A DNA stretch of 64,000 bases from Sphaerobacter thermophilus DSM 20745 (GCF_000024985.1 NC_013523.1:1-64000); one strand, 5' to 3'. Shown: positions 42,935 to 51,616, numbered from the stretch's first letter. Translations and numbers: made by a program. The notes: a model not told the origin generated them from the sequence alone.

Positions 42935-44076
42935 GCCCGCTGGACGCCCGCTGGGCCGCCGCGCGCCGGGTGCTGGCCATCCGGCTGGACAACCTGGGCG
43001 ACGTCCTGCTGACGACCCCGGCGATCCACGCCATCCGCGCGTCGCTGCCTGAGGCGGAGATCACGCTGCTGGCCGGACCGGTCGGGGCCCAGGCAGGGCG
43101 GCTGAACCCCGACCTGGACGACGTCGTCGTCTACCAGGCGCCCTGGATGGACCCCTGGTCCCGCCTGCCGCACGACAGCCGGCGCGAGCAGCACATGATC
43201 GCGCGGCTCAAGGCCCGCCGGTTCGATGGCGCGATCATCTTCACCTCGTTCCGCCAAAGCCCCCTGCCCGCGGCGTACCTCTGCTACCTGGCCGACATCC
43301 CGCTGCGCGTCGCCGTCTCGATCGACGGCCCCGGCTCGCTCCTCACCACGCGCCACAAGCACCCGGAGCGGATGATGCACGAGGTGGAGCGTGGTCTGGA
43401 CCTCGTCGGCGCCATCGGCATGTACACCGCCGAGCGCGACCTCGTGCTCTCGGTCCCCGACAGCGCCCGCGCGGCCGTCGCCGACCGGCTGGCGGACATT
43501 GGCGCGCTGGGCGACCGCCCGCTCGTCGTGCTCCACCCCGGCTGCTCGATGCCGGCCCGGACCTACTCCTGGGAGCAGTACGCCGAGGTGACCGCATTGC
43601 TGATCGGGCGCCTAGGCGCCACCGTGGCGCTGACCGGCGTTGCCGAGGAGCGGCCGCTGGTCGAGCGTATCCGGGCCCGCCTGCGCCCCGCGCTGCGCGA
43701 GCGGGCGCTGCCGCTGGCGGGGGATCTCGACTTCCCCGGCCTCTGCGCCCTGATCGCCGCGGCGGACCTGACGATCACCAACAACACCGGGCCGATGCAC
43801 GTCTCGGCCGCGGTCAAGACGCCGGTGGTCGCCCTCTTCGCACTGACCAACCCGCCGGAGCAGTGGGGGCCGTGGCGCGTGCCGCACCGGCTGCTCTTCT
43901 ACGACGTTCCCTGCCGCATCTGCTACAGCCGAGTCTGCCCGTATGGGCACGAGTGCCTGCGCCTGGTCCCACCGGCCATGGTGCTCGATGCCGCGCGCGA
44001 CCTCCTGTCCGGGGCGGAGCCCGCGGCGACCAATGGGGCGACCGCCTCGGTCGCACAGGGTGGGAAGCGGCCATGA
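42931..44076 (+). CDS. Glycosyltransferase family 9 (heptosyltransferase-like) 1
   Basis: The 381-residue GT-B enzyme starts GTG at 42931, overlapping hldE (GTGA). It has VLAIRLDNLGDVLLTTPAIH, LVVLHPGCSMPARTYSWEQY and ITNNTGPMHVSAAVKTPVVA, the GT9 nucleotide-sugar site. A C-terminal Cys cluster (CRICYSRVCPYGHEC) recurs in all three GT9 proteins here. It probably transfers heptose from ADP-heptose to a cell-surface acceptor; acceptor unknown. Confidence 0.9.
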   Translation: MSPLDARWAAARRVLAIRLDNLGDVLLTTPAIHAIRASLPEAEITLLAGPVGAQAGRLNPDLDDVVVYQAPWMDPWSRLPHDSRREQHMIARLKARRFDGAIIFTSFRQSPLPAAYLCYLADIPLRVAVSIDGPGSLLTTRHKHPERMMHEVERGLDLVGAIGMYTAERDLVLSVPDSARAAVADRLADIGALGDRPLVVLHPGCSMPARTYSWEQYAEVTALLIGRLGATVALTGVAEERPLVERIRARLRPALRERALPLAGDLDFPGLCALIAAADLTITNNTGPMHVSAAVKTPVVALFALTNPPEQWGPWRVPHRLLFYDVPCRICYSRVCPYGHECLRLVPPAMVLDAARDLLSGAEPAATNGATASVAQGGKRP

Positions 44077-45158
44077 GCGGCTGGCGAGAGGCACGCACCA
44101 TCGCCGCGCTGCGGCTCGACAACATCGGCGACGTCATCATGCTGGGTCCCGCGCTGCGGGCCATCAAGGAAGCGTCGCCCGCGGGGCGCATCACCCTGAT
44201 CGCCAGCCGCGCGGGTGCTGCGGCCGCCTCGCTCCTCCCCTGGGTCGACGACGTCATGGTCTGGCGGCCGGTCTGGCAGGACGTCGGCGGGCGAATCCCG
44301 TTCGACCCGGCGCGCGAGCGGGCGATGATCGCCGACCTGGCAGCTCGTCGCTTCGACGCCGCGCTCATCTTCACTTCCTTCAGCCAGACACCGCACGTGC
44401 CCGGCTATGTTTGCTACCTGGCGGGAATTCCGCTGCGGGCGGGGGAGTCGAAGGAGTTCGGCGGCAGCACCTTGACCGACGAGCAGCGCGGCGCGCCGGA
44501 CGACCTGCACCAAGCCGAGCGCAACGTGCGCCTCGTCGAACACCTCGGCTTCCCGGTGCGCGACCGCCGCCTGGCGGTGGCCCTGCCTCCGGAGGCGCAC
44601 GCGGCCGTGCCCCGGCTGGCGGCTGCAGCGGGCCTGGACCCCGGCGCGCCCTTCGTCCTGCTCCACCCCGGCGCGAGCGCCGCGGCGCGGCGGGTGCCGG
44701 TCGCGCTGGCGGCGGGCCTCGCCCGGCTGCTGACCGCGGCCGGCTGGCCGGTGTTGGTCACGGGTCAGGCGCGCGAGGCGGGTCTTGTCGCCGCGGTCGT
44801 CGATGGGGCCGGGCCGCGGGTGCGGCCGCTGGTCGGGCGGACGACGCTGGGGGAGTTCGCCGCGCTGGTGGACCGGGCCGCGCTCGTCGTCTGCGGCAAC
44901 ACGCTGCCGCTCCACCTGGCTGACGCGCTCGACACGCCCGTGCTGGCGCTCTACTCCGGCACCGACCTCGACGCGCAGTGGCGCCCGCGGCACACCCGCT
45001 CCCGCCTGCTGCGGCGGCCGACCGCCTGCCACCCCTGCTACCGCTTCGATTGCCCGATCGGCCAGCCGTGCCTCGACATCCCGCCCGAGGAGGCAACCGC
45101 GGCGGCGCTGGAGCTACTGGTCGGCGCCGGCGTGGGTGTACCGGGAGGTGGGCGATGA
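44073..45158 (+). CDS. Glycosyltransferase family 9 (heptosyltransferase-like) 2
   Basis: The 361-residue paralogue of the upstream GT9 has IAALRLDNIGDVIMLGPALR, FVLLHPGASAAARRVPVAL and VVCGNTLPLHLADALDTPVL. In the last block C-G-N-T-L-P-L-H replaces the usual N-D/N-T-G-P-x-H, so the donor site has changed. It carries the CHPCYRFDCPIGQPC cluster. ATGA overlap with both neighbours. Confidence 0.88.
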   Translation: MSGWREARTIAALRLDNIGDVIMLGPALRAIKEASPAGRITLIASRAGAAAASLLPWVDDVMVWRPVWQDVGGRIPFDPARERAMIADLAARRFDAALIFTSFSQTPHVPGYVCYLAGIPLRAGESKEFGGSTLTDEQRGAPDDLHQAERNVRLVEHLGFPVRDRRLAVALPPEAHAAVPRLAAAAGLDPGAPFVLLHPGASAAARRVPVALAAGLARLLTAAGWPVLVTGQAREAGLVAAVVDGAGPRVRPLVGRTTLGEFAALVDRAALVVCGNTLPLHLADALDTPVLALYSGTDLDAQWRPRHTRSRLLRRPTACHPCYRFDCPIGQPCLDIPPEEATAAALELLVGAGVGVPGGGR

Positions 45159-46222
45159 GCGCGCCGCTCGTCACCCCGCCGCGCCGCATCGCCGTGCTGC
45201 GCGCACTGCACCTCGGCGACCTGCTGCTCGCGGTGCCCGCCCTCCGCGCGCTCCGGGCCGGGTTCCCCGGGGCCGAGATCACTCTGATTGGCCTGCCCTG
45301 GGCCGAGGCGTTCGCCCGGCGATTCGACCGCTACCTTGACCGCTTCGTCCCCTTCGAGGGCTACCCCGGCATCGCGGAGGTACAGATCGATCCGGCGCGC
45401 ACCGCCCGCTTCGTCGCCGCCCAGCGTGCCGCGGGCTACGACCTGGTGATCCAGTTGCACGGCAGCGGCCGGACGAGCAACGCCTGCGCGCTGGCGCTCG
45501 GCGGGCGGGTGACGGCCGGGTACTACGACGGCGCACGTCCAGCCGGGCTGGACATCGGCGCCCCCTACCCGGACGACTGCTCTGAGATCGAGCGTAACCT
45601 GCGGCTGGCCCGGCTGCTCGGCTGCCCCGACCTGGGGCCGGCGCTGGAGTTCCCGCTGAGTGCCGCCGACCGGGCCGAGGCAGCCGCGCTGCTTGACCGG
45701 CTACCGCCCGGCGGGCCGCTGGTCGGCATCCACCCCGGCGCACGCTACCCCGCGCGGCGCTGGCCGCCCGAGCGCTTCGCCGCGGCGGGCGACCTGCTGG
45801 CCGAGCGCTTCGGCGCGCGGGTGGTCCTGACTGGCAGCACGGAGGAGGTCGCGACGGTTCAGCAGGTCGCGAGGGCCATGCGCGCCGCGCCGCTGGTGCT
45901 GGCCGGGCGGACCTCGCTCGGCGGGCTGGCGGCACTGATCGCCCGGCTCGACTTCTTCATCAGCAACGACACCGGCCCGGCCCACATCGCCGACGCGCTG
46001 GGCACGCCCAGCGTCACCCTCTTCGGCCCGGCCGATCCGATCCGCTGGGCACCGCTCGACCGGGAGCGGCACCCCGTCGTGCGCGTCCCGGTCGCGTGCA
46101 GCCCCTGCGCCCACCGGGAGTGCCCGATCGATCACCGGTGCCTGCACCGAATCACGCCGGAGATGGTCGCCGCGGCCGCGATGCGGCTGCTGGGGGCGGG
46201 AGCGATCGCATGCGACGACTGA
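45155..46222 (+). CDS. Glycosyltransferase family 9 (heptosyltransferase-like) 3
   Basis: The 355-residue protein has IAVLRALHLGDLLLAVPALR, LVGIHPGARYPARRWPPERF and FISNDTGPAHIADALGTPSV, a canonical GT9 donor site. The CSPCAHRECPIDHRC cluster matches its neighbours. It overlaps GT9-2 by four bases and extends 13 bases into the next gene. Three GT9 genes in a row suggest sequential additions to one glycan. Confidence 0.9.
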   Translation: MSAPLVTPPRRIAVLRALHLGDLLLAVPALRALRAGFPGAEITLIGLPWAEAFARRFDRYLDRFVPFEGYPGIAEVQIDPARTARFVAAQRAAGYDLVIQLHGSGRTSNACALALGGRVTAGYYDGARPAGLDIGAPYPDDCSEIERNLRLARLLGCPDLGPALEFPLSAADRAEAAALLDRLPPGGPLVGIHPGARYPARRWPPERFAAAGDLLAERFGARVVLTGSTEEVATVQQVARAMRAAPLVLAGRTSLGGLAALIARLDFFISNDTGPAHIADALGTPSVTLFGPADPIRWAPLDRERHPVVRVPVACSPCAHRECPIDHRCLHRITPEMVAAAAMRLLGAGAIACDD

Positions 46223-47271
46223 GGATCCTGATCTGGCACATCCACGGCAGCTACCTCAACGCGCTCGCGCGCATCGAGCACGATTGGTACCTGCCGGTCA
46301 AGCCGGGGCGCCCCGAAGGCTACAGCGGGCGTGGCCCGACCTTCGATCTGCCCGGCTCCGTACGCGAGGTTCCGGCTGGGCGGGTGCGCCACCTCGACTT
46401 TGACTTGGTCATCTACCAGACGCCGAAAAACTGGTTCGAGGACCGCTTCGAGATCCTCTCCGCCGAGCAGCGCGACCTCCCCGGCATCTACCTGGAGCAC
46501 AACACGCCCAGGCCGGACGCGGTCCATTCCCGTCACCCGGTCGACGATCCGCGCGTGCTTCTGGTCCACGTCACGCACTACAACCGCGTGATGTGGGACA
46601 ACGGCCGCACACCCACGGCCGTCATCGAGCACAGCGTGGCCATCGACCCGGCGGCGCGCTACACCGGCCGGTTGCCGCGCGGCGTCTTCGTCGCCAACGG
46701 CGTCCAGCGTCGCCCGCGCATCGCCGGGTTCGACCTCTTCCTCCAGGCGCGGGAGCAGGTTCCGATCGATGCGATCGGCATGGAGACCGAGGCGTTCGGC
46801 GGCCTGGGCGACGTGCCCTACCGTGAGTTGCACCGCCGCGTGGCCGCGTACCGCTTCGTCTTCAGCCCGATGCGCTACACCAGCCTGCCGCTATCCGTCA
46901 TCGAGGCGATGACCCTCGGCGCGCCGGTGGTGGCGCTGGCCACGACCGAGTTGCCGAACGTGATCCAGGACGGCGTCAACGGCTTCGTGTCTTGCGACCT
47001 GGACTATCTGATCGACCGCATGCTCTTCCTCCTCGACCACCCGGCGGAGGCTGCCCGCATCGGCGCAGCCGCCCGCCGCACCGCCGAGGAGCGCTTCGGG
47101 CTCGATCGCTTCCGGCGCGACTGGAACGCCGCGTTTGCGCGGGTGTTGGGAGAGACACCCCTCACTTCCCTACCCCCCTCTCCCCTTGTGGGAGAGGGGG
47201 AAGACAACGGAACGCGCAATACGCAGTACGCACCACGCCCGGCTGAGGACCAGGGAAGGACGGTGCCCTGA
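46210..47271 (+). CDS. GT-B glycosyltransferase with repeat-encoded C-terminus
   Basis: The 353-residue protein shows a GT4-like C-terminal half: FSPMRYTSLPLSVIEAMTLG, with the acidic Glu of the donor site, and TTELPNVIQDGVNGFV. The N-terminal half (RILIWHIHGSYLNALARIEH) is unusual. The last about 35 residues are encoded by a C/G-rich hairpin and heptads, so the natural end was near residue 318 and the repeat has supplied a new tail and stop. It shares one base with the next start (TGATG). Confidence 0.82.
   Translation: MRRLRILIWHIHGSYLNALARIEHDWYLPVKPGRPEGYSGRGPTFDLPGSVREVPAGRVRHLDFDLVIYQTPKNWFEDRFEILSAEQRDLPGIYLEHNTPRPDAVHSRHPVDDPRVLLVHVTHYNRVMWDNGRTPTAVIEHSVAIDPAARYTGRLPRGVFVANGVQRRPRIAGFDLFLQAREQVPIDAIGMETEAFGGLGDVPYRELHRRVAAYRFVFSPMRYTSLPLSVIEAMTLGAPVVALATTELPNVIQDGVNGFVSCDLDYLIDRMLFLLDHPAEAARIGAAARRTAEERFGLDRFRRDWNAAFARVLGETPLTSLPPSPLVGEGEDNGTRNTQYAPRPAEDQGRTVP
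47170..47239. repeat. Composite repeat inside the 3' end of a glycosyltransferase gene
   Basis: CCCCCCTCTCCCCTTGTGGG plus AGAGGGGG (47174-47200) is followed by heptads ACGCGCA, ATACGCA and GTACGCA (47211-47232). The frame stays open through the unit. Confidence 0.88.
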
Positions 47272-48704
47272 TGGCTGCCGGTCATCTGCCACCGCTCCGC
47301 ATCGCGTTCCTGAGTGAGCACGCCAGCCCGGCTGCGCTCCTCGGTGGGCAGGATGCGGGCGGGCAGAACGTCTACGTGGACGAGGTGAGCCGCGCGCTCG
47401 GCCGGATGGGCCACGCGGTCGACATCTTCACCCGGCGTGACGCGCCGGACCTGCCCGAGACGCTCGACTGGGCGCCCGGCGTCCGCATCGTCCACGTCTC
47501 GGCCGGCCCGCCGCGCTTCCTGCCGAAGGACGACCTGTGGCCGTTGATGCCCGCGTTCCGCGACGAGATCCTCCGCTTCGCAGTCCGCGAGGGGGCGCGC
47601 TACGACCTGATCCACGGCAACTTCTGGATGTCCGGCTGGGTGGCAGGCGAGCTGCGCCGGGCGCTCGGCGTGCCCGTCGTCCAGATCTTCCACGCGACGG
47701 GTATCACCAAGCGGCGGCACCAGGGTGCGGCTGACACCAGCCCGCCGGAGCGCATCTGGGTCGAGACCGACATCGTCCGGCAGGTCGATCGCCTCATCGC
47801 GCAGTGTCCCGCCGAGCAGGCGGAGCTGGTGGACGACTACGGTGCTGACCCGGCGCGCGTGGTCGTCATCCCCTCGGCGGTGGACACCGCGCAGTTCTTC
47901 CCGATGGACCGCGCCGAGGCGCGTCGCCGGATCGGGCTGGACACCGACGGCCCGGTCGTCGTCTACGTTGGGCGGATGTTGCCCCGCAAGGACGTGCGCA
48001 ACGTCGTGCGCGCCGTCGCCCTGCTCGCCCGGTGGACCGGTCTGCCGGTCCGCCTCCTCGCCGTCGGCGGGGAGAAGGAGGAGCCGGACCCGGAGGCGAC
48101 GCCCGAAATCGGCGTGCTGCAGCGTCTCGCCGCCGATTTGGGGATTGCCGACCGGGTGATCTTCACCGGCAAGCGACAGCCCGGCGAGCTGACCGCCTAC
48201 TACGGCGCGGGCGATGTGGCCGTCACCACGCCCTGGTACGAGCCGTTCGGCCTCACGCCGCTGGAGGCGATGGCCTGCGGCCGGCCGGTGATCGGCTCGG
48301 CCGTCGGCGGCATCGCCTTCACCGTGCGCCACGGTGAGACCGGCTTCCTCGTCCCGCCGCGCGATCCCGAGGCGCTGGCCCGGCGCCTGGCTGAGGTGCT
48401 GGCCGACCCGGCGCTCCGGGACCGAATGGGCCGGGCGGCCCGGGCGCGCGTCGAGCGCGCCTTCACCTGGCAGACGGTCGCCGAGCGGACCCAGGCACTC
48501 TACGGCGCCGTGCTGGCCGAGCGGGCGCGCCCGGCTGTTGCACCGTCGCCCGCGGCGCCCGACCTCACCGCCAGAGCGACGATGGTGGGAGAGGAGGTCG
48601 TCACCGAGTTCCCGCTGATCCGCTACCACAGCGGCTGCTGCATCTCGCCGAGCGGTGACCTTCACCACCCCGGCCGGGGTGGGCTGGAAGAGGAGCACTC
48701 ATGA
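47271..48704 (+). CDS. GT4-family glycosyltransferase (sucrose-phosphate-synthase-like)
   Basis: The 477-residue protein has GGQDAGGQNVYVDEVSRALG, typical of GT4 proteins related to sucrose phosphate synthase and MshA, VVYVGRMLPRKDVRNVVRAV, and the donor motif TPWYEPFGLTPLEAMACGRP (E-x7-E). The tail after about residue 425 is not conserved and has HSGCCISPSGDLHHPG. It overlaps both neighbours, so it belongs to the heptose operon. Confidence 0.9.
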   Translation: MAAGHLPPLRIAFLSEHASPAALLGGQDAGGQNVYVDEVSRALGRMGHAVDIFTRRDAPDLPETLDWAPGVRIVHVSAGPPRFLPKDDLWPLMPAFRDEILRFAVREGARYDLIHGNFWMSGWVAGELRRALGVPVVQIFHATGITKRRHQGAADTSPPERIWVETDIVRQVDRLIAQCPAEQAELVDDYGADPARVVVIPSAVDTAQFFPMDRAEARRRIGLDTDGPVVVYVGRMLPRKDVRNVVRAVALLARWTGLPVRLLAVGGEKEEPDPEATPEIGVLQRLAADLGIADRVIFTGKRQPGELTAYYGAGDVAVTTPWYEPFGLTPLEAMACGRPVIGSAVGGIAFTVRHGETGFLVPPRDPEALARRLAEVLADPALRDRMGRAARARVERAFTWQTVAERTQALYGAVLAERARPAVAPSPAAPDLTARATMVGEEVVTEFPLIRYHSGCCISPSGDLHHPGRGGLEEEHS

Positions 48705-49459
48705 GCCTGGATGGACCAACGGGGATCGACCTGCGCGGGAAAGTGGCGCTCGTGACCGGTGCCGGCAGCGGCCTCGGCGCCGCCACCGCGCGAGCCTTCG
48801 CCCGCGAGGGCTGCGCGGTCGCATGTCTCGACATCAACGTCGAGGCCGCAGCCAATGTCGCGCGCGAGATCGCCGCGGCCGACATCGAGTCGCTGCCGCT
48901 CGGCTGTGACGTCAGCGACGCCGACGCGGCCGCCCACGCCGTCGGTCAGGTGGTCGCCCGTTTCGGTCGCCTCGACGTGCTGGTCAACTGCGCCGCCGTC
49001 GACCACACCCTGGCGGCCGAGGAGATGTCGGTTGCCCAGTGGGATCAGGTCATCGGTGTGAACCTGCGTGGGCCGTTCCTTTTCTCCCGGCTCGCCTTCC
49101 CGGTCATGAAGCGGCAGGGCGGCGGGCACATCGTCAACGTCGCGTCGACCGCAGCCACACGTGCCTGGGCCAACGCCGCGGCTTACCACGCCTCCAAGTG
49201 GGGGCTGATCGGCTTCAGCCGCGGGCTGGGGGTCGAAGGACGGCCGCACGGCATCCGCGTCACCGCGGTGATCCCGGGCGGGATGCGCACCCACTTCTTC
49301 GACCGCTTCATCGAGCAGGGCATCCCAATGCCGGACGAGGCAAACCTGCAGGACCCGGCGGTCGTCGCGGCGACTATCGTCTTCGCCGTCAAGATCCCGC
49401 CCGAGTCCGCCCTCCAGGAGGTCATTGTGACCCCGCTGACGGAGACGAGCTGGCCGTGA
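48701..49459 (+). CDS. Classical short-chain dehydrogenase/reductase
   Basis: The 252-residue SDR has the cofactor motif TGAGSGLGAATARAFA near residue 19, the Asp in ACLDINVEAA that favours NAD, NCAAVD, and the catalytic YHASKWG with the preceding Ser in NVASTAAT. Classical SDRs reduce ketones or oxidise alcohols; it is not an extended SDR of the HldD type. ATGA overlap with the glycosyltransferase suggests sugar modification. Substrate unknown. Confidence 0.9.
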   Translation: MSLDGPTGIDLRGKVALVTGAGSGLGAATARAFAREGCAVACLDINVEAAANVAREIAAADIESLPLGCDVSDADAAAHAVGQVVARFGRLDVLVNCAAVDHTLAAEEMSVAQWDQVIGVNLRGPFLFSRLAFPVMKRQGGGHIVNVASTAATRAWANAAAYHASKWGLIGFSRGLGVEGRPHGIRVTAVIPGGMRTHFFDRFIEQGIPMPDEANLQDPAVVAATIVFAVKIPPESALQEVIVTPLTETSWP

Positions 49460-49462
49460 GGC

Positions 49463-49540
49463 GGTGCGTGATGCGTCATGGGTCAACCGTAGTGCGTACT
49501 GCGTATTGCGTAAATCTACCCTCTCCCGTCGTGGGCTCGG
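49463..49540. repeat. Heptads with partial C/G-rich hairpin
   Basis: TGCGTGA, TGCGTCA, TGCGTAC and TGCGTAT heptads (49465-49512) are followed by CCCTCTCCCGTCGTGGGCTC and a divergent arm. It lies between the SDR gene and the second SIS gene and breaks the run of overlapping genes. Confidence 0.8.
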
Positions 49541-49695
49541 TTCGAATCGAAGAACCTCGCGTCAGACTCGCCACGCAGCAGGGAAATCTTTCGACTCCGC
49601 CGCCCACCGCCTCGCGGCGGACGGCTCTGCTCAGGATCAAATCTGCGAACGCGTCTGTCCGAAGGCGGTATAGGGCGGCATAGACAAGGAGCGTG

Positions 49696-50325
49696 ATGAT
49701 GCGAGACGAGATCGAACGGTACTGGCGCGAGATCGCGCTCCTGGTCCATGCGATGCCGGGTGCTGTGGTGGCGCGAGTCGCCGAGATGCTGGACGACTGC
49801 CGTGCCCGCGGTGGCACCGTGTTCATCGCCGGCAACGGCGGGAGCGCCGCGACTGCGTCGCACTTCGCCTGCGACCTCGTCAAGGGAACGCACCTATCCG
49901 GGCGGCGACCCTTCCGGGTCGTGCCGCTGACCGACAACATGCCGCTCGTAACCGCCTGGGCCAACGACACCAGCTACGAGCGCGTCTTCGCCGAGCAGTT
50001 GGAGCCGCTGGTGCGGCCGGGCGACGTGTTGATTGCGATCAGTGCCAGCGGCAACTCGCCCAACGTCCTCGCCGCCGCGCGCGTGGCGCGCCGTGCCGGG
50101 GCGGTGACCGTCGCCCTGACCGGGCGGACCGGCGGCAAGCTGCGTCGCCTGGCGGACCTGGCCGTCTGCGTGCCGTCGGAGACGATCGAGCAGGTCGAGG
50201 ACGCCCACATGATCGTGGCCCACAGCCTCTGCGTGGCCCTGCGGCAGCACCTCCGTGTCTCGGCTCCTGCCCGCCGAGTGCTCACCGACCCGGCGCCTCA
50301 CCCCGCCGTAGCCGACCTCGATTGA
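49696..50325 (+). CDS. Second GmhA-like SIS isomerase
   Basis: The 209-residue SIS protein has [40 protein letters not shown] and a C-terminal [19 protein letters not shown] with Glu and His at the GmhA-like positions. It is only distantly similar to the first copy. AAGGAG at 49686-49691 supports ATG 49696 or 49699; GTG 49693 is less likely. It could be a second heptose isomerase or act on another phosphosugar. Confidence 0.82.
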   Translation: MMRDEIERYWREIALLVHAMPGAVVARVAEMLDDCRARGGTVFIAGNGGSAATASHFACDLVKGTHLSGRRPFRVVPLTDNMPLVTAWANDTSYERVFAEQLEPLVRPGDVLIAISASGNSPNVLAAARVARRAGAVTVALTGRTGGKLRRLADLAVCVPSETIEQVEDAHMIVAHSLCVALRQHLRVSAPARRVLTDPAPHPAVADLD

Positions 50326-50496
50326 TCCGGGCGCGCCACGCCGCCTGACGACGCGGCGGTAACCCAGGAGCGCGGGCGTCGCACGGAGCCTCGCCCAACC
50401 CCTTCGTCAGGAGCGCCGGCATCCTGCCGCCCCCCGTCGCGTTCGCGCGTGCCAGGGGCGAATGGGCCTCTTGGCACCTTTGGGTGAGCACGGTAG

Positions 50497-50525
50497 TTGC
50501 GTTTGTTTCGAATATGCGCTATGAT
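50497..50525 (+). promoter_or_regulatory. Sigma-70-type promoter of the excisionase-like/PIN pair
   Basis: TTGCGT (50497-50502), a 17-base spacer and TATGAT (50520-50525). A ribosome site GGAGGAGG lies 30 bases upstream of the first start. Confidence 0.7.
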
Positions 50526-50554
50526 GCGTCCACGCAGGCGGGAGGAGGTACCCC

Positions 50555-51004
50555 ATGCAGTCAGCTACATTGAAGCCGAGCAAGCCGGTAATGGCGGCTG
50601 ACGACGAGCGCGCGTCGCTTGAAGATATCGACCGCTTGCTGGAGAGCCGTTGGACGGACCGCCCCGCCCTCATCGGCGACGATGGCACGCGCATCGCGTT
50701 GCCTCCGTCGCTGTTTCGGGTGCTTCGCGAGGCAGTGCACGCCTTAGCCGAAGGCGCTGCGGTCACGATTGTCCCCATTGACAAAGAATTGACGACCCAG
50801 CAAGCGGCGAATATCCTAAACGTGTCACGGCCTTATTTAATCCGGCTCCTTGAGCGTGGTGAGATCCCGTACCATACGGTCGGCCGGCACCGGCGTATTC
50901 GTTTCGGGGACGTCCTCGCATACCGCCAGAAGCGCTACGAACGTCGTAAGGAAGCTATCCGGCGCATGATCGAGGCGAGCGAGGAGTCGGGCGACTATAC
51001 CTAG
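50555..51004 (+). CDS. Excisionase-family helix-turn-helix protein, probable antitoxin
   Basis: The 149-residue protein has an acidic N-terminal region (about 15-75) and a C-terminal MerR/excisionase-like HTH: LTTQQAANILNVSRPYLIRL, then GEIPYHTVGRHRRIRFGDVL. Directly upstream of a PIN-domain gene, this layout is that of HTH antitoxins that neutralise and autoregulate a PIN toxin. The pair is less GC-rich than the surroundings, suggesting acquisition. Confidence 0.82.
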   Translation: MQSATLKPSKPVMAADDERASLEDIDRLLESRWTDRPALIGDDGTRIALPPSLFRVLREAVHALAEGAAVTIVPIDKELTTQQAANILNVSRPYLIRLLERGEIPYHTVGRHRRIRFGDVLAYRQKRYERRKEAIRRMIEASEESGDYT

Positions 51005-51014
51005 GCGGTGAGGT

Positions 51015-51590
51015 TTGCCCGATCTTGGCTTGGCAGCGTTCGTTGCTGTACTCGACACGTGCGTCCTTGTGCCCGACTCGCTGCGGCATCTCTTGATCGG
51101 TGCCGCCGTGGAAGAACTCTACACGCCGCGTTGGAGCGTTAAGACCCTGGGTGAGTTGCACAACACCCTGGTCAGGCGCGGCAGGACGAGGGCCTACGCG
51201 CAGCAGGTCTGCATTGAACTGCGGGACGTGTTTGAAGACGCGACGGTCCAAGTCGAGGGCATCGAGGTTTCCGGAATGGACGCCGCACCTGACGATCGAC
51301 ACGTGGTCGCTGCGGCTCTGCGCAGCGGTGCCGATCTCATCGTGACGGCGAACACTCGTCACTTCCCAGCTGCCGTGCTAGACCCACTCCAGATACAAGT
51401 CAAGACACCAGATGAATTTCTCTGCGATCTCTTCGACCTTGATTCGATTCGGCTAGCGCGACTTATCCAGGAGCAAGCAGCTTGTCTCCGGAATCCCCCG
51501 ATGAGTGCTGTTGAGCTGGCCGAGCAGAAGCTCATCAAACACGCTCCGACGTTTGTGGCAGCGGTGCGGCCCCTGCTGTCTTCTGACTAG
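51015..51590 (+). CDS. PIN-domain protein, probable RNase toxin
   Basis: The 191-residue protein has PIN acidic residues in VAVLDTCVLVP (first Asp), SVKTLGELHNTL (Glu), and DDRHVVAAALRSGADLIVTAN (Asp pair), followed by TRHFPAAVL. PIN toxins are Mg-dependent RNases. It is longer than VapC (about 130 residues) because of a C-terminal helical extension from about 140. TTG at 51015 is the only reasonable start, ten bases after the antitoxin stop. Confidence 0.82.
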   Translation: MPDLGLAAFVAVLDTCVLVPDSLRHLLIGAAVEELYTPRWSVKTLGELHNTLVRRGRTRAYAQQVCIELRDVFEDATVQVEGIEVSGMDAAPDDRHVVAAALRSGADLIVTANTRHFPAAVLDPLQIQVKTPDEFLCDLFDLDSIRLARLIQEQAACLRNPPMSAVELAEQKLIKHAPTFVAAVRPLLSSD

Positions 51591-51616
51591 GTTTGCCCGC
51601 TCACCTACCCTTCCCC

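Noticed and set aside
46210-47271. Treating the C-terminal tail of the glycosyltransferase as a functional domain
   Set aside because: The tail is encoded by dispersed repeat DNA found in many non-coding gaps.
48701-49459. HldD epimerase
   Set aside because: The protein is a classical, not extended, SDR: 252 residues with TGAGSGLG and YHASK.
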